Under the pieces are notes generated by a model. That model was not told where the DNA came from and ran no database searches. It saw only the letters and a program-made list of their open reading frames with translations. A stretch of DNA of 64,000 nucleotides from Campanula takesimana. Lineage: Eukaryota; Streptophyta; Magnoliopsida; Asterales; Campanulaceae. The position numbers were made by a program, and so were the translations under genes. The stretch is taken from positions 873,076 through 937,075 of the forward strand of contig JAOWBW010000162.1 of assembly GCA_026119855.1 (NCBI GenBank), read 5' to 3'. This document shows, piece by piece, positions 1 to 10,937 of the stretch (positions are counted from its first letter, which is position 1; every line of letters begins with the position of its first letter).

Positions 1-417
1 GAGATGGAGGCAAGGTTCCATCAGTTGGAAGAAAGTATTCCTGCCAAGGAGAAAGCCGCTGTGTTGCATTTTCAAAGTACCGTGATGCCGTCGATCATTG
101 ATGATCAGGTAAAGACCACATATGTTGACGGCTATACACACGCAGCTCGCCAACTCCACATAGATCCCAAAGTGAATGTTCTAATTGAGAAGTGGGCCCG
201 TCTCTTGATGAATGATGGCTATAGTGTGGAGGCCCATGCAGTATATTCCCTGATTCTTTATTCCGAAAACACCCTTAGGCTGATAGCTCGGCAAGACGAG
301 GCTGAGGGCAGGCCGACTTGGAGTGTTCCCCCTGTTGATCCAAACAATTTCCATGCTTTGGTGGAGCATTTTCAAGAGGAGTTGGGCTCTGACGAGGAGG
401 AGGATGAGGAGGAGTAG
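1..417 (+). CDS. antisense additional ORF of Tat-lineage Gypsy element, 3' part
   Basis: An open frame runs in from the left edge and ends with TAG at 415-417, giving at least 138 residues in the window. The protein is soluble-looking and ends in a strongly acidic tail (about 12 D/E residues). Its strand is opposite to the Gypsy polyprotein, and it sits between the pol stop (1301) and the expected 3' LTR. Tat-lineage elements are known to carry an additional ORF in exactly this antisense position, often matched by the 'putative gypsy type transposon' family. I infer that identity from position and orientation, not from a motif. The frame has no internal stop although the neighbouring pol is broken. 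The true start is outside the window. Confidence 0.55.
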   Translation, partial: EMEARFHQLEESIPAKEKAAVLHFQSTVMPSIIDDQVKTTYVDGYTHAARQLHIDPKVNVLIEKWARLLMNDGYSVEAHAVYSLILYSENTLRLIARQDEAEGRPTWSVPPVDPNNFHALVEHFQEELGSDEEEDEEE

Positions 418-1300
418 CAGGCTCCGTGATTGATATAGACTTTATTTTTTGGTATAGGTCCAGTGTGACCTGGTACAATTTATTTCTTTTTTGTCTTTGA
501 GCCTGTTTGGCTTGGAAAATTTTTTTTTGTTTAGTGTTTGCATGCCTAGGTCTAGTGTAGTCTGGGGGGGGGAACAAACACCGTTTGCTTTTGTTTATTA
601 AAGTATTTGTCTGCCTCGGGCCAGTGTTAACTGGGGGCGTAAATACTTGTTATTTTTGGTTGCGTTATCTCGTCACTCGTTCATGTTATCTAATCTCGGT
701 TTGAGATGTCAACATGATCTGAAATGTTGAGATTATGTTGTAGCCGGTTAAGGCTGTTCACGGTCCGTGGTTGTTTTACCTAAGTAGGCCGCGAAGAGCG
801 TTAGGAGCTCGGTTTTATAAGAACTAACTCATAGCTAGTCTCAAATTGCCGTGGGGAATCGATGTAATAATCTTACCCAAATTTGAGAGCACTGGCCGGT
901 AGAATTAGGTTTTAAATGTAACCAGGTTAGGCTATGTTTGTAGGCCGTGGTCGTTCACCGTGGTGGCCGTGATTAGCGTTAGGAGCTCGGTTTTATAAGG
1001 ACTAACTCATGGCTAGTCTCAAATTGCCGTGGGGACTCGATGTGATAATCTTAACCCAAATTTGAGAGCACTAGCCGATAGAGTTAGGTTCTATTTGTCT
1101 TGAGTCGTGACGTTGGTCTTAACTCGGAATGACGATCTCGGCATTGCTAAGTAATGCTTGGACCGTGCTTTTGTATCAAATTTGCAAAAAGGAAAACTTT
1201 ATTGATAATAATAAAGGAATATCTAATTTGATAAATGCTATGAACTGAAGACCAAAAATCTAATCTAGAAAGCAAAAAAGATAGACAGGGTGCCTAGGAG
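418..1300. other. Gypsy 3' untranslated region
   Basis: This stretch lies between the convergent ends of the antisense ORF and the pol gene. It has no gene. It is T- and G-rich just after the antisense ORF and contains two copies of a 178-bp tandem unit. No LTR terminus or polypurine tract could be fixed here. Confidence 0.6.
739..1094. repeat. 178-bp tandem repeat, two units, in Gypsy 3' UTR
   Basis: Unit 1 (739-916) and unit 2 (917-1094) align with a 178-bp period. Both contain the phrase GCGTTAGGAGCTCGGTTTTA (at 798 and 976), then a long nearly identical stretch through CTAGTCTCAAATTGCCGTGG. They differ by scattered substitutions and a more diverged first 55 bp. Tat-lineage 3' UTRs are known to be hypervariable and rich in tandem repeats. 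Confidence 0.85.
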
Positions 1301-1777
1301 TTACTGATAGTATTTCCTCAAGTGCTCCGAATGCCATGGGTGCTTAAGCTCTTTTCCTTCCGGAGTTTTGAGCATATAGGTCCCTTTTCTGATAACGTGA
1401 GTAACGATGTAGGGGCCTTCCCAATTCGGAGATAGCTTATTCTGTTGAGCCTTCAAATGTGTCGACTCGATCTTTCTGAGTACCCAGTCGCCGACTTCAA
1501 AAACTCTTTTCTTTACCTTGCTGTCATGGTAAGCCTTGGTTTTTTGCTTATAATTGATCATTCTGAGTTGAGCCTTTAGCCTCTTTACCTCGACTAGGTC
1601 TAGGTCCAGGAGTCGGTTGTATTCGTTGACTACTTCGTCATAATTGGACACCCTGAAGGTCGGTAAGGCCATCTCGGCTGGAGCCATAGCTTCTGATCCG
1701 TAAGTTAACGTAAAGGGAGTCTCCTCAGTCGGCCCCCGAGTGGTTGTACGAACTGCCCATAAAGCAAGGGGGAGGTC
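1301..1777 (-). pseudogene. Gypsy integrase, C-terminal part (left of the Copia insertion)
   Basis: Reading right to left, the frame begins at the insertion junction with PLALWAVRTT and GPTEETPFTLTYGSEA, the conserved segment after the integrase core. It continues through MAPAEMALPT and ends in the C-terminal domain, with FEVGDWVLRKI, SPNWEGPYIV and the final HSEHLRKYYQ before TAA at 1301. This completes the integrase begun at 8290-9004, less roughly 60-80 bp lost at the junction. The fragment itself is open. Confidence 0.88.
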
Positions 1778-2926
1778 TGTTGGATATTATGCCCTAGGCC
1801 CTTGAGAAAGGCCTATGCGTTATATCATAGCTTCATTGTTATAGAGATAACAAACCTGATTATTATATCTTTTGCATGTTTATTATAATGATCATTGTCC
1901 CTAGCACTTATGAAGGGCTAGCATGAGTTTAATGGATAATCATATGATGATTATAGCGCATAGGATGCAGATTAAACTTGTGGGTACATGTTGGAAAACA
2001 AGTACTTGATAGACCCGTTATGAGATTTATGTCATGGTCAAATGTCATAATTAAATCTCATAATAGTTATATCATTCATCCTTAGACCTGAGATTATCAT
2101 AGTCTTCCACATGATGAACATTATGTTTGACGTACTCAAACGCTACCCCTAACCGGGAAGTTATAAAGTCTACGATTGGCATAATCGGATTCTTGTAGGG
2201 AAGAATGATAAGTCAAGATAGGATTTGTCCCTCTCTCTCAAGAGAGATATCTTCTTGGCCACTCGATGAGTGAGATTGATAATAGTGTACGGCCGTACCC
2301 AAATGAATTGAAGCGTTCAATGTTATTTGCTCATATCAATATACTCGAGATCGAGAAAGCATTGGACAACATAAGTTGACGTGGACCATGACTTATGTCC
2401 AATATGATATCGTGTGACAAAGGGATTGTGATATGTTCTATAAGGTTACTTTGGGCTTTCAAAGTTATACTAATTGGGTAGTCATAATGGCTTGCTAGAG
2501 TCCGCTTATGACTTACGGGTTCTGACTCGTTCGGACTCGTTGCCAACTTAGTATAATCCTATTGGGTCACACACAATAGAACGGATTGAATAAGGCACAG
2601 AAAACGGGAAAAACTGGATCCTGCTGGAAGGATCCGTACGGATGGTTTGGGAGCCACCCAACCAATCCATACGGATGGTTTGTCCGGCCGAAAACAGTTT
2701 GTTCAAGACTTCTTGTTTGACAAGGAATTCTGATCCCAAAAGGAATTAGGTTTATACCCTATTATATATGTGTGCAGTCGGGTTTGAGAATGCTAATGGT
2801 TGACTTTAGAAATCATAACATGTTGTTTGAGAAACAATTACACACATATAGAGGGGATTATTAGTTTTGAGATTTAGAATCATCATAACTAAATAATCAA
2901 TGGAGCAAAATAATTCCTAGCACTTA
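1778..2926 (+). repeat. Copia-1 left LTR, 3'-truncated
   Basis: This matches 6165-7310 with a few percent divergence. It starts TGTTGGATATTATGCCC and breaks off near 2926. The last quarter of the LTR, found complete at about 7311-7561, is missing here, as is the primer-binding site. It contains CCGTACGGATGGTTTGG motifs shared with the right LTR and leader. Confidence 0.85.
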
Positions 2927-5900
2927 TGATCGGAACTTTAGAAGTATCTGAAACATCTGAAACATGAAATCATAACTAAATATGATCAGAACTTTAGAAG
3001 TATCTGAAACATATGAATGCTTATGCGATAAGCAATTATGTAGGAAACGTTTCTACAAGCAAGAAAGGCAAATAAAGTTTGAGATTGATTAAGAGCCTAA
3101 CATTCATGTGATGAATGAAATATATATTAATAAGTTCTCATGTTTTGAACATGGAGAGACATATTAATTACCTTAGTTGGCTTGGTTATCAAGTTAGTTT
3201 GGAACTAACAAACGGATTGGATATTAATTTATAAGCGACATTTGATGTTTAAAATGTTGTGTCTTAATATCAAATGGAAACCTTCTCAAACTTTAAGGTT
3301 AATAAGGACAAGGATTTAATATAAAGGCAAGACAAGAGTTGTCAAGCCTAAAGAAAATATTTATGGCGAAACCTAAAATCCAAAGAATGTAATCTCTACC
3401 TTGGCAATAGGATTGACCGTTGGAGAAATTACAATTTGAATTAGAAGATCAAAAGAAAGGGTAGTTGGACTACCACTTCAAGTATTTATGTTAAAATTCT
3501 ACTTAAAAGGGTAAAGATTAATCTATGTGTTGATAATGATGCAATGGTTGCAACATTAATCATAGAAACTTGCGAAGTGTCTTCACCTATTGGGTTCATA
3601 TTTGTTTTGAACAAATATCATGATGTTCCCACTTTAAGTAGAAATATTATTTTGGTTTCTTCATTACAAGATTATGGATATTTCTTATTTTGAATAAGAA
3701 GATATTCCATTAAATATGATGTGCTTTATTGTACTGCTAATCATATTAATGGGACTTTATATCCTTATCTTGGAAGAACAAAATAATAAGTATAACGTAA
3801 ATAATAGAAATCCGAATCTAAGGATGTAAGCGTTACATTCTTAAAGCATTGATGTCTATATCAATAATAAGAAACACACTAAAATTCCATGGGACGGACT
3901 TTTAAATTTGCATGATTTCGAATCATGTGATTTATGTGAATCTTGTAATTGATTAAGACACCTCTTACTAATAGTAGTAAAAGGAAGTACTCTTTTGGAC
4001 TAATACATATTGATGTATGTAGTTCATTAAAGTAACAATGCTTGGAAAAGGATTTCAAAAACTCATGGCAAAAGTATTAATGTACTCTGATTAGATCAAA
4101 GTAATGAATATTTTAGCCTTGGACTCGATGAGAATTCTGCAGAAAGTCTGCAATTTAAGAAAAACAGAATCTGGAAACAACAGCCTTACGGATTATGTTC
4201 CAGAAGTTTACAGATTATCTGTAAAACACAGTTTTTTATCTCATAATAAGTCAAACTGATCTTAAATTATCCTTCTGGATTATGTGCTGGAAACAAGTGC
4301 GCTTACACTAAATTGAGATTCATCTAAGGTGGTTCGACTGATGCCATATGAGATATGGAATGAAAGAAAACTTGGTTTGTCTTTCATAAAGATTTATGAT
4401 GTGATGATTTTGAGAAAAGTTTTGTCTTGGACAAAATCACACCTAAATCTAATAAATGTATTTTATGGGATATCTTAATGATATTAATTTTACACCCTTT
4501 AGAGTAAAAATCGTTTGTTACTCTAAATAGTACTTTCTAGATAAATCGTTTATCTCTAAAGAACTAGTGGGAGTAAAATGTATCTCGAAGAGTTCAAGAC
4601 CCAAAAATGACATGGAACCTAAGATGGAAGTTGAACAAATATTCACAAGGAGTTGTGGAAATTCGTTCAAGTATACACAAAAATTTCCATAACTGATAGG
4701 ATACTATCTATAACAAGAAATATTGATTTCTCATAATAAAAAGTAATTAGGAAAATATCATTGCGAATGATTGACCTATTACCTATCAAGATGCAAAGTC
4801 CGCTCCGAATTTAGATCAATGACTTGGAGTCATAAAATCTAAAAGTGTATATTGATAAAGCACGACTAATTGAGTAAAGTTAATTCATAATTTTGATTAT
4901 GATGAAACTTTATCACCCATAGTCATGCTTAATATTATTAGAATTCTTATTGTCATGACTTCATATTTTGAATATGAAATATGACAAATGGATATCAAAA
5001 TAGCATTCCTTAATAGGAACATACTTTAGAATGTGTTTGATACAACCTAAAAGTTTTGATATATAAAATTCTAATAAAGTATGCAAGTTGCAGAAATCCA
5101 TGAGATGGATTGAAGCAAACTACTTGGAGTTAAATTTCATTTTGATGAAGTATTCAAAGAGTTTGAAATTCATCAAAGATGAGACTTGGATTACAATAAA
5201 TTTAGTGGGAGCGTAATATTATTCCTAGTCATATATATATGTTGTTGACATATAATTCATTCTGAAAGAGTTTCTAAATGAAAGACTTGGATGAAGCCGC
5301 TTACATCCTTGGACTGATTTATGGAGATAAATCTAAAAGGTTGATTGGTTAAAGTCAAAGTACTAATATTGACAATATAGTGAAAAGTTCACCATGCAAG
5401 ACTCTTGGAGAGGTTACTTGCGAAAGTCTAATGGCATTAATCTTTGCAAGATTTAGTCTTAGTAGAAGACTAATGAGCAAGAGTACATGATTAGGATTCC
5501 ATATGCTTCGGCAATTGGATCTATCATGTAAGTCATGTAAATGTACTAAGACCGTATGTGTCATATACTTGGAGTATGATGAGATGATACCAATCAGATC
5601 CTAGTGAGAGTCACTAGTTAAGAAACACTCTTATGTTCTCTAAAAGGAACTAAAAAATGCGTTCTTGATCTTTGATGGAATAAAAGATGACGTGTAATAG
5701 TTACATAGATGCATGCTTACAAACCAACAAAGATAAATATTGCAGTATAAATACATGTTTACGTCTAATAATGGTGATAGAAGAGTTCTAAATGGACCAT
5801 TACTATTCTACAAAAGGTTGAGCATCTAGTGGCATGAGATACAACTAGAAAAATGTTAAGATTAAGATTTTAATTAGTAAACTATAAATCGTTTCTAGTG

Positions 5901-6164
5901 TCACTAATTTAATGTACCTTCATTGTGTCAATAATCGTTATTACACAAGTCAAGGGACTAATATCTTATCTAAACATATACTTAGACATTTCTATCTTAC
6001 TCGAGAAATCGTCAAAGATGGGAGATGTCAAAATATGCAAAATACCTCATGATAATAACAAGGATAATTATCCTACATAAACTCGTTTGCAACTATGATG
6101 GAGATCATAACTAGCTCAATAGATATTGGATACATGTTGATTGGGCCTAGTGCAAGTGGGAGAT
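2927..6164 (+). pseudogene. Copia-1 internal region, degenerate polyprotein
   Basis: No frame stays open, but Copia landmarks survive in order. Around 3625 there is protease-to-integrase linker (HVP-TLSRNIISVSSLQ-like). Near 3925-3950 there is the zinc-site ESCDLCESC, and near 4000 there is HIDVCS. Near 4985-5030 the RT block resembling 'MDIK-AFLN' is recognisable, and near 5280 there is MKDL-EA-YILG-like sequence. The region is about 3.2 kb, shorter than a typical 4-4.5 kb Copia interior, and ends with the purine-rich tract before the LTR at 6165. Confidence 0.75.
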
Positions 6165-7561
6165 TGTTGGATATTGTGCCCTAGGCCCTTGAGAAAGGCC
6201 TATGCGTTATATCATAGCTTCATTGTTATAAAGATAACAAACCTGATTATTATATCTTTTGCATGTTTATTATAATGATCATTGTCCCTGGCACTTATGA
6301 AGGGCTAGCATGAGTTTAATGAATAATCATATGATGATTATAGTGCATAGGATGCGGATTAAACTTGTGGGTACATTTTGGAGAACAAGTACTGGATAGA
6401 CCCGTTATGAGATTTATGTCATGGTCAAATGTCATAATTAAATCTCATAATAGTTATATCATTTATCCTTAGACCTGAGATTATCATAGTCTTCCACATG
6501 ATGAACATTATGTTTGACGTACTCAAATGCTACCCCTAACCGGGAAGTTATAAAGGCTACGATTGACATAATCGGATTCTTGTAGGGAAGAATGATAAGT
6601 CAAGATGGGATTTGTCCCTCTCTCAAGAGAGATATCTGCTTAGCCACTCAATGAGTGAGATTGATAATAGTGTACGGCCGTACCCAAATGAATTGAAGCG
6701 TTCAATGTTATTTGCTCATATCAATCTACTCAGGATCGAGAAAGCATTGGACAACATAAGTTGACGTGGACCATGACTTATGTCCAATATGATATCGTGT
6801 GACAAAGGGATTGTTATATGTTCTATAAGGCTACTTTGGGATTTCAAAGTTATACTAATTGGGTAGTCATAATGGCTTGCTAGAGTCCGCTTATGACTTA
6901 CGGGTTCTGACTCGTTCGGACTCGTTGCCAACTTAGTATAATCCTATTTGGTAACACACAGTAGAACGGATTGAATAAGGCACAGAAAATGGGAAAAACT
7001 GGATCCTGCTGGAAGGATCCGTACGGATGGTTTGGGAGCCACCCAACCAATCCGTATGGATGGTTTGTCCAGACGGAAAACAGTTTGTTCAGATCTCTTG
7101 TTTGAGAAGGAATTCTGATCCCAAAAGGAGTTAGGTTTATACCCTATTATATATGTGTGCAGTCGGGTTTGAAAAAGCTAATGGTTGATTTTAGAAATCA
7201 TAACATGTTGTTTGAGAAACAATTACACACATATAGAGGGGATTATTAGTTTTGAGATTTAGAATCATCATAACTCAATAATCAATGAAGCAAAAATAAT
7301 TCTTACGAAGAAATCGTTTCTTCATCAAGCCTTGGGTCTAGCAATCCAGATCAAGAAGGTGTTCTTAATATCCGTTCGACGTGTGGATACCGATGGAGGG
7401 TGTTTCCTTTAGCACCTTAAAGTCCGTGTTCATGGATTCGATCTTCAAGGGTATGTTTCTTTCATTTTGTATTTAATTTAATCAACATGCACGGATCCGG
7501 GCTCTTGGGTGTTTGATTTTGTCTGTTTATTCCGCTGCGCATGATACATCAAAACCCAACA
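6165..7561 (+). repeat. Copia-1 complete LTR (1,397 bp)
   Basis: Begins TGTTGGATATTGTGCCC after the purine tract and ends CAAAACCCAACA immediately before the primer-binding site. It is the full-length reference for the truncated copy at 1778. The Copia-typical TTTATTCCGCTG phrase lies near its 3' end. Confidence 0.88.
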
Positions 7562-7562
7562 G

Positions 7563-7575
7563 TGGTATCAGAGCC
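7563..7575 (+). other. primer-binding site (initiator tRNA-Met complementary), Copia-1
   Basis: TGGTATCAGAGCC lies one base after the LTR end at 7561. It is complementary to the 3' end of plant initiator tRNA-Met and is the usual Copia priming site. It marks the start of a second internal region, not the 3' end of an element. Confidence 0.9.
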
Positions 7576-8289
7576 CCGTTCGTTGTAGATTATTTTAGTA
7601 TATCATGTTGAAATTGTTTAATTCGATTATATAATATCTACATGATAATAAGATGAATGCGTGATTTGAGTTTTATATATGAGATATAAAGGTTTATGAG
7701 CATGACATGGGGATTATGTGATTATTATATTGATTTGATCTATATGAATAATTGTATGTTGGGATTATCAATAAATAATTGGATTATGTACAAACACGAT
7801 ATTGGATTAGGTCGAATTTCTGAAATTCTGAAAAACCTAGAAATCTGGGATCCTACCAATGGATACGTACGGATGGTTTGGATGATGCCAAACTGATCCG
7901 TACGGCTAGTTTGGAAATTCTCAGATTTGATTTTGTTTTTTGGTGTTCAGATTATTCTGTAAATTTTTTACAGAATTCGAATCTGGAAACTGGAAACTGC
8001 TTTCAGACAGCTGGTTTTTCGAAACCTTGTTTCCTGAAACAGTTTTCGACCGAAGAATTCAAAAGGAATTGCAGAAATCATAGTTCTAAAGAGTTTAGAA
8101 CTGCTGTAATCTGTGAGATTAAGAGACAATGAAAGATCTTGAAACAAGTATCCAATCTATACGGGAATGTGGATGCCTTTTGGCTTAGTTTCGACCGTAT
8201 AGAGAAGTTGCTTGATTTCTTGATCTTAGCACGGAAATATGGATGCCTTTTGGCTTAGTTTCGGCTGTGCGGTTTGTGCTTTCAATATT
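7576..8289 (+). other. Copia-1 leader fragment
   Basis: This is untranslated leader downstream of the primer site. It ends with two direct copies of GGATGCCTTTTGGCTTAGTT (8171 and about 8241), each enclosed by short inverted arms (CTATACGG / CCGTATAG and AGCACGG / CTGTGCGG). It stops abruptly where Gypsy integrase sequence resumes. The small open frames inside it show no recognisable product. Confidence 0.65.
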
Positions 8290-9004
8290 AATTTGTTTGC
8301 TGCCTCGGCTTGTCTCCTTGAGGATGACTGACCGATGACTTTCTGTGCTTGACTCCTAGTCTGTTTAATTCTTCGGTGAAGGTGTCAGAGAACTGGAGTC
8401 TGTTATCGGTCACGATAGAATGTGGGACGCCGAACCGACACCATATATAGTCATGGATGAAGTTGTTGGCGTTCTCCTCTGTGATTTTAGCCAAGGGCTT
8501 AGCCTCTACCCACTTGGTGAAGTAGTCGACCGCTACAATTACGAACTTGTTGCTTCCTTTTACCAAGGGTAATGGTCCAATGATGTCGACTCCCCACATA
8601 TCAAACGGCCATGTTGGTATGATAAGACTTTGTTCTACCGGTGGCACCTTGGGCAGGTCCGAGAAGCGCTGGAATTTGTCACACTTCTTTATATAGGTTT
8701 GGGCATCTTCTATTAAGTTTGGCCCGTAGTAACCGAGTGTGATTACTTTATCAGCAAGGGTTCTGGCCCCCGGGTGTCCTCCGCAAACTCCTTCATGTAC
8801 CTTGGCCAGTAATTTCTCTGTTTCTTTAGGGGAGACGCATCTTAAGAGGGGCCTAGAGAACGACCTTCGATATAGAATGTCGTTCCAGACTATGTACCTG
8901 ACCGTCTTCTTCTTTATTATCTTGGCCGCCAACTCATCTTCTGGTAGTTTTCCTTTCTCGATGTAGTCTTTGTAGTCTTCAAATCCATGTTCTCTCCTCG
9001 TCAT
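8290..9004 (-). pseudogene. Gypsy integrase, zinc finger and catalytic core
   Basis: The frame contains H-x-G..H zinc-region sequence (KVHEGVCGGHPGARTLADKV), CDKFQRFSDLPKVPP, and the core DMWGVDIIGPLP, with the second catalytic aspartate in HSIVTDNRLQF. One base is missing just after SHPQG, near 8325. Shifting frame restores QAEAANKL, the normal continuation with the catalytic glutamate, after which the Copia insertion cuts the gene. Usual TDNG-QF has become TDNRLQF. Confidence 0.88.
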
Positions 9005-9971
9005 CGAGAATTAATATCTCCAATCTCTCGTAGGCAGGTTGATCAGCGTAGATGACCAGAGGATTGGCCTCTTCTGACGTGGCCATCTTTGACAACAAGT
9101 CGGCCTCCTGGTTGTGTTCTCATCCTACTTACCTTATTTCCCAAAACTCCAAGTTTTTGGTTAGATTCAAGACGAGATCCCTGTACTTGGTCAGCATGTG
9201 GTTCTCGGTGTTGTACTCCCCTTTCACTTGACTCACCACGAGTTGGGAATCGCTATAAGCCACCAGTTTGCTTGAACCAATGAAATTTGCCCTTTATATT
9301 CCCAAGACCAGGGCTTCATACTCGGCCTGGTTGTTTGAAGTTGGGAATTTAAATTTGATGAAGTCACGTGCTATATGTTCGCTGTCTGGGCTTGTCAGAT
9401 ATACGCCGGCTCCACTTCTTCCTTTTATCGTTGATCCATCTGTGTATAGGACCCAACAGTCACCTGGTAGTTCTTCCATTAGTTCCCTATCTATGGGAGA
9501 TTTCCTCTTTCTGGTTGTCGGCGTATACTCACTGGAGAACGTGGTTTCGACCAAGAAGTCTACCAGAGGCTGCGCCATCATTGTCTTCCTCGGATTATAG
9601 GTTATGTCGAACTCGGTCAATTTAATGGAACAGTTCAATAGTCTTCCTGAGCTGTCCATCTTGTGTAGTATCTTCCTGAGTAGAGCGTCGGTGTAAACCG
9701 TGATGGGGTGAGCAGAGAAATATGCGCGCAGTTTTCTAGCAGCAATGACCAAGGCATATGCTATCTTCTCGGCATTATAGTACCTACTTTCGGTGTCTGA
9801 CAATGCTTTACTCACATAATACACTGGCTTCTGAAATCCATTATCTTCTCGTATTAATACGGCCGCCACGGCTCTGTCTGTTGCCGCAAGGAATACGGAG
9901 AGTGTTTCTCCCATAATCGGACTGCTAAGAAATGGGGGTGAACCCAAGTATTCCTTTAGTTTTCCCAACAA
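9005..9971 (-). pseudogene. Gypsy RNase H and second plant-type RNase H
   Basis: The first domain reads FLAATDRAVAAVLIRED, KPVYYVSKAL, and YYNAEKIAYALVIAARKLR, the usual RT-linked RNase H. After a linker (LTEFDITYNPRKTM) a second domain begins at WVLYTDGS, followed by GAGVYLTSPD and NNQAEYEALVLGI, with the catalytic D and E. A frameshift near 9290 moves it to LVAYSDSQLVVSQVKGEY in another frame, running down to about 9020. Two RNase H domains in tandem mark the Tat lineage. Confidence 0.87.
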
Positions 9972-10900
9972 CTTCTTCAGTAGCTCGTGATTAAAATCCG
10001 CTGGAATGATGCTGAGTATTCTGGGGTCCAGTCGAAGTCCTTAGTTCCTTTCAGAGCCTTGAAGAATGGTAACGACTTTTCTGCCGACTTGGCGATAAAT
10101 CTTCCCAGGGCGGCCACCCTTCCATTCAACCTTTGAACTTCTTTTACACACGTCGGCTCTTTCATATCGACCAGGGCCTGGATATTTTCTGGATTTGCCT
10201 CGATGCCTCGTTAGGAGACCATGAAACCGAGTAACTTGCCCGCGGTGACCCCCAAAACACATTTACTTGGGTTGAGCTTCATGTCGTTTTCTTTCAGATT
10301 TTTTATAGTTTCCGCCAGGTCCGGGACGTGGCTTCCAGACTTGGTTTTTATTACCATGTCGTTAATATAGGATTCCATGTTCCTGCCGATCTGTGATTTG
10401 AATACCTTGTTCACAATCCTCTGATAAGTTGCGCTGGTATTCTTGAGGCCAAAAGGCATCACCACATAACAATAGATCCCTCTTGCTGCTTGGAAGGCGG
10501 TCTTTTCGATGTCGTCTTCGGCCATCTTGACCTGGTGATAACCATAATAAGCGTCTAGGAAGCTCAAGGTTTGGTGTCCAGCAATGGAGTCGACCAACTT
10601 GTCTATTATGGGTAAGGGTAGCTATCCTTTGGGCATGCTTTGTTGAGATCTGTGAAATCGACACACATTCTCCACTTGCCGTTCTGTTTCTTCACCATTA
10701 CGACATTGGCTAGCCACTCGGGGTATGTCGCTTCTCGGATGATCCCAGCCTTCATCAATTTATCCACTTAAATCTCGATTGCCTTTTCCTTATCTGTGGA
10801 GAAGACCCTTCGTCCCTGCTTGACTGGTTTGAAAAAACCGTCCACCTCTAGTTTGTGGAGAGCGATGGCTTCTTTAACTCCAACCATGTCTTAAACTTTC
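9972..10900 (-). pseudogene. Gypsy reverse transcriptase, catalytic motif mutated
   Basis: Conserved RT blocks are clear: KWRMCVDFTDLNKACPKDSYP (frameshifted near 10620), TLSFLDAYYGYHQVKM, YCYVVMPFGLKNTSATYQR, the catalytic box, then KLNPSKCVLGVTAGKLLGF and the thumb/connection TCVKEVQRLNGRVAALGRFI. The catalytic box reads YINDM in place of YVDDM, so the first of the two metal-binding aspartates is asparagine (GAC to AAC). A stop interrupts the N-terminal part near 10770. Confidence 0.9.
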
Positions 10901-10937
10901 CAAGCAAACACGTCTAGGTTGTTTTTGAGCAGGTTGA

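Larger units (their letters stand above)
1778..8289 (+). mobile_element. decayed Ty1/Copia element inserted in Gypsy integrase (LTR-internal-LTR-partial internal)
   Basis: A TGTTGGAT terminus begins at 1778 inside the Gypsy integrase. The same LTR recurs at 6165, preceded by a purine tract (AAGTGGGAGAT) and followed at 7563 by a tRNA-Met-type primer site. About 730 bp of leader then runs to 8289, where Gypsy integrase resumes. Internal DNA at 2927-6164 reads as shredded Copia polyprotein on the plus strand. The right side has no closing LTR, so the insertion is a rearranged tandem rather than a simple element. Confidence 0.8.

Noticed and set aside
2331..2739. Minus-strand frames repeated at 2331-2546 and 6716-6931
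   Set aside because: They recur because they lie in the two Copia-1 LTRs. LTR duplication, not protein conservation, explains the similarity.
5355..5564. Minus-strand frame of 69 residues in the Copia-1 interior
   Set aside because: It lies antisense to decayed Copia RT/RNase H sequence and has no domain features.
7563..7575. tRNA gene
   Set aside because: TGGTATCAGAGCC-type sequences here, at 21101 and at 22076 are retroelement primer sites. No cloverleaf can be formed around them.
9268..9600. Plus-strand open frames of 85-110 residues across 8739-9625
   Set aside because: They are antisense shadows of the Gypsy RNase H and integrase domains, which explain the openness.
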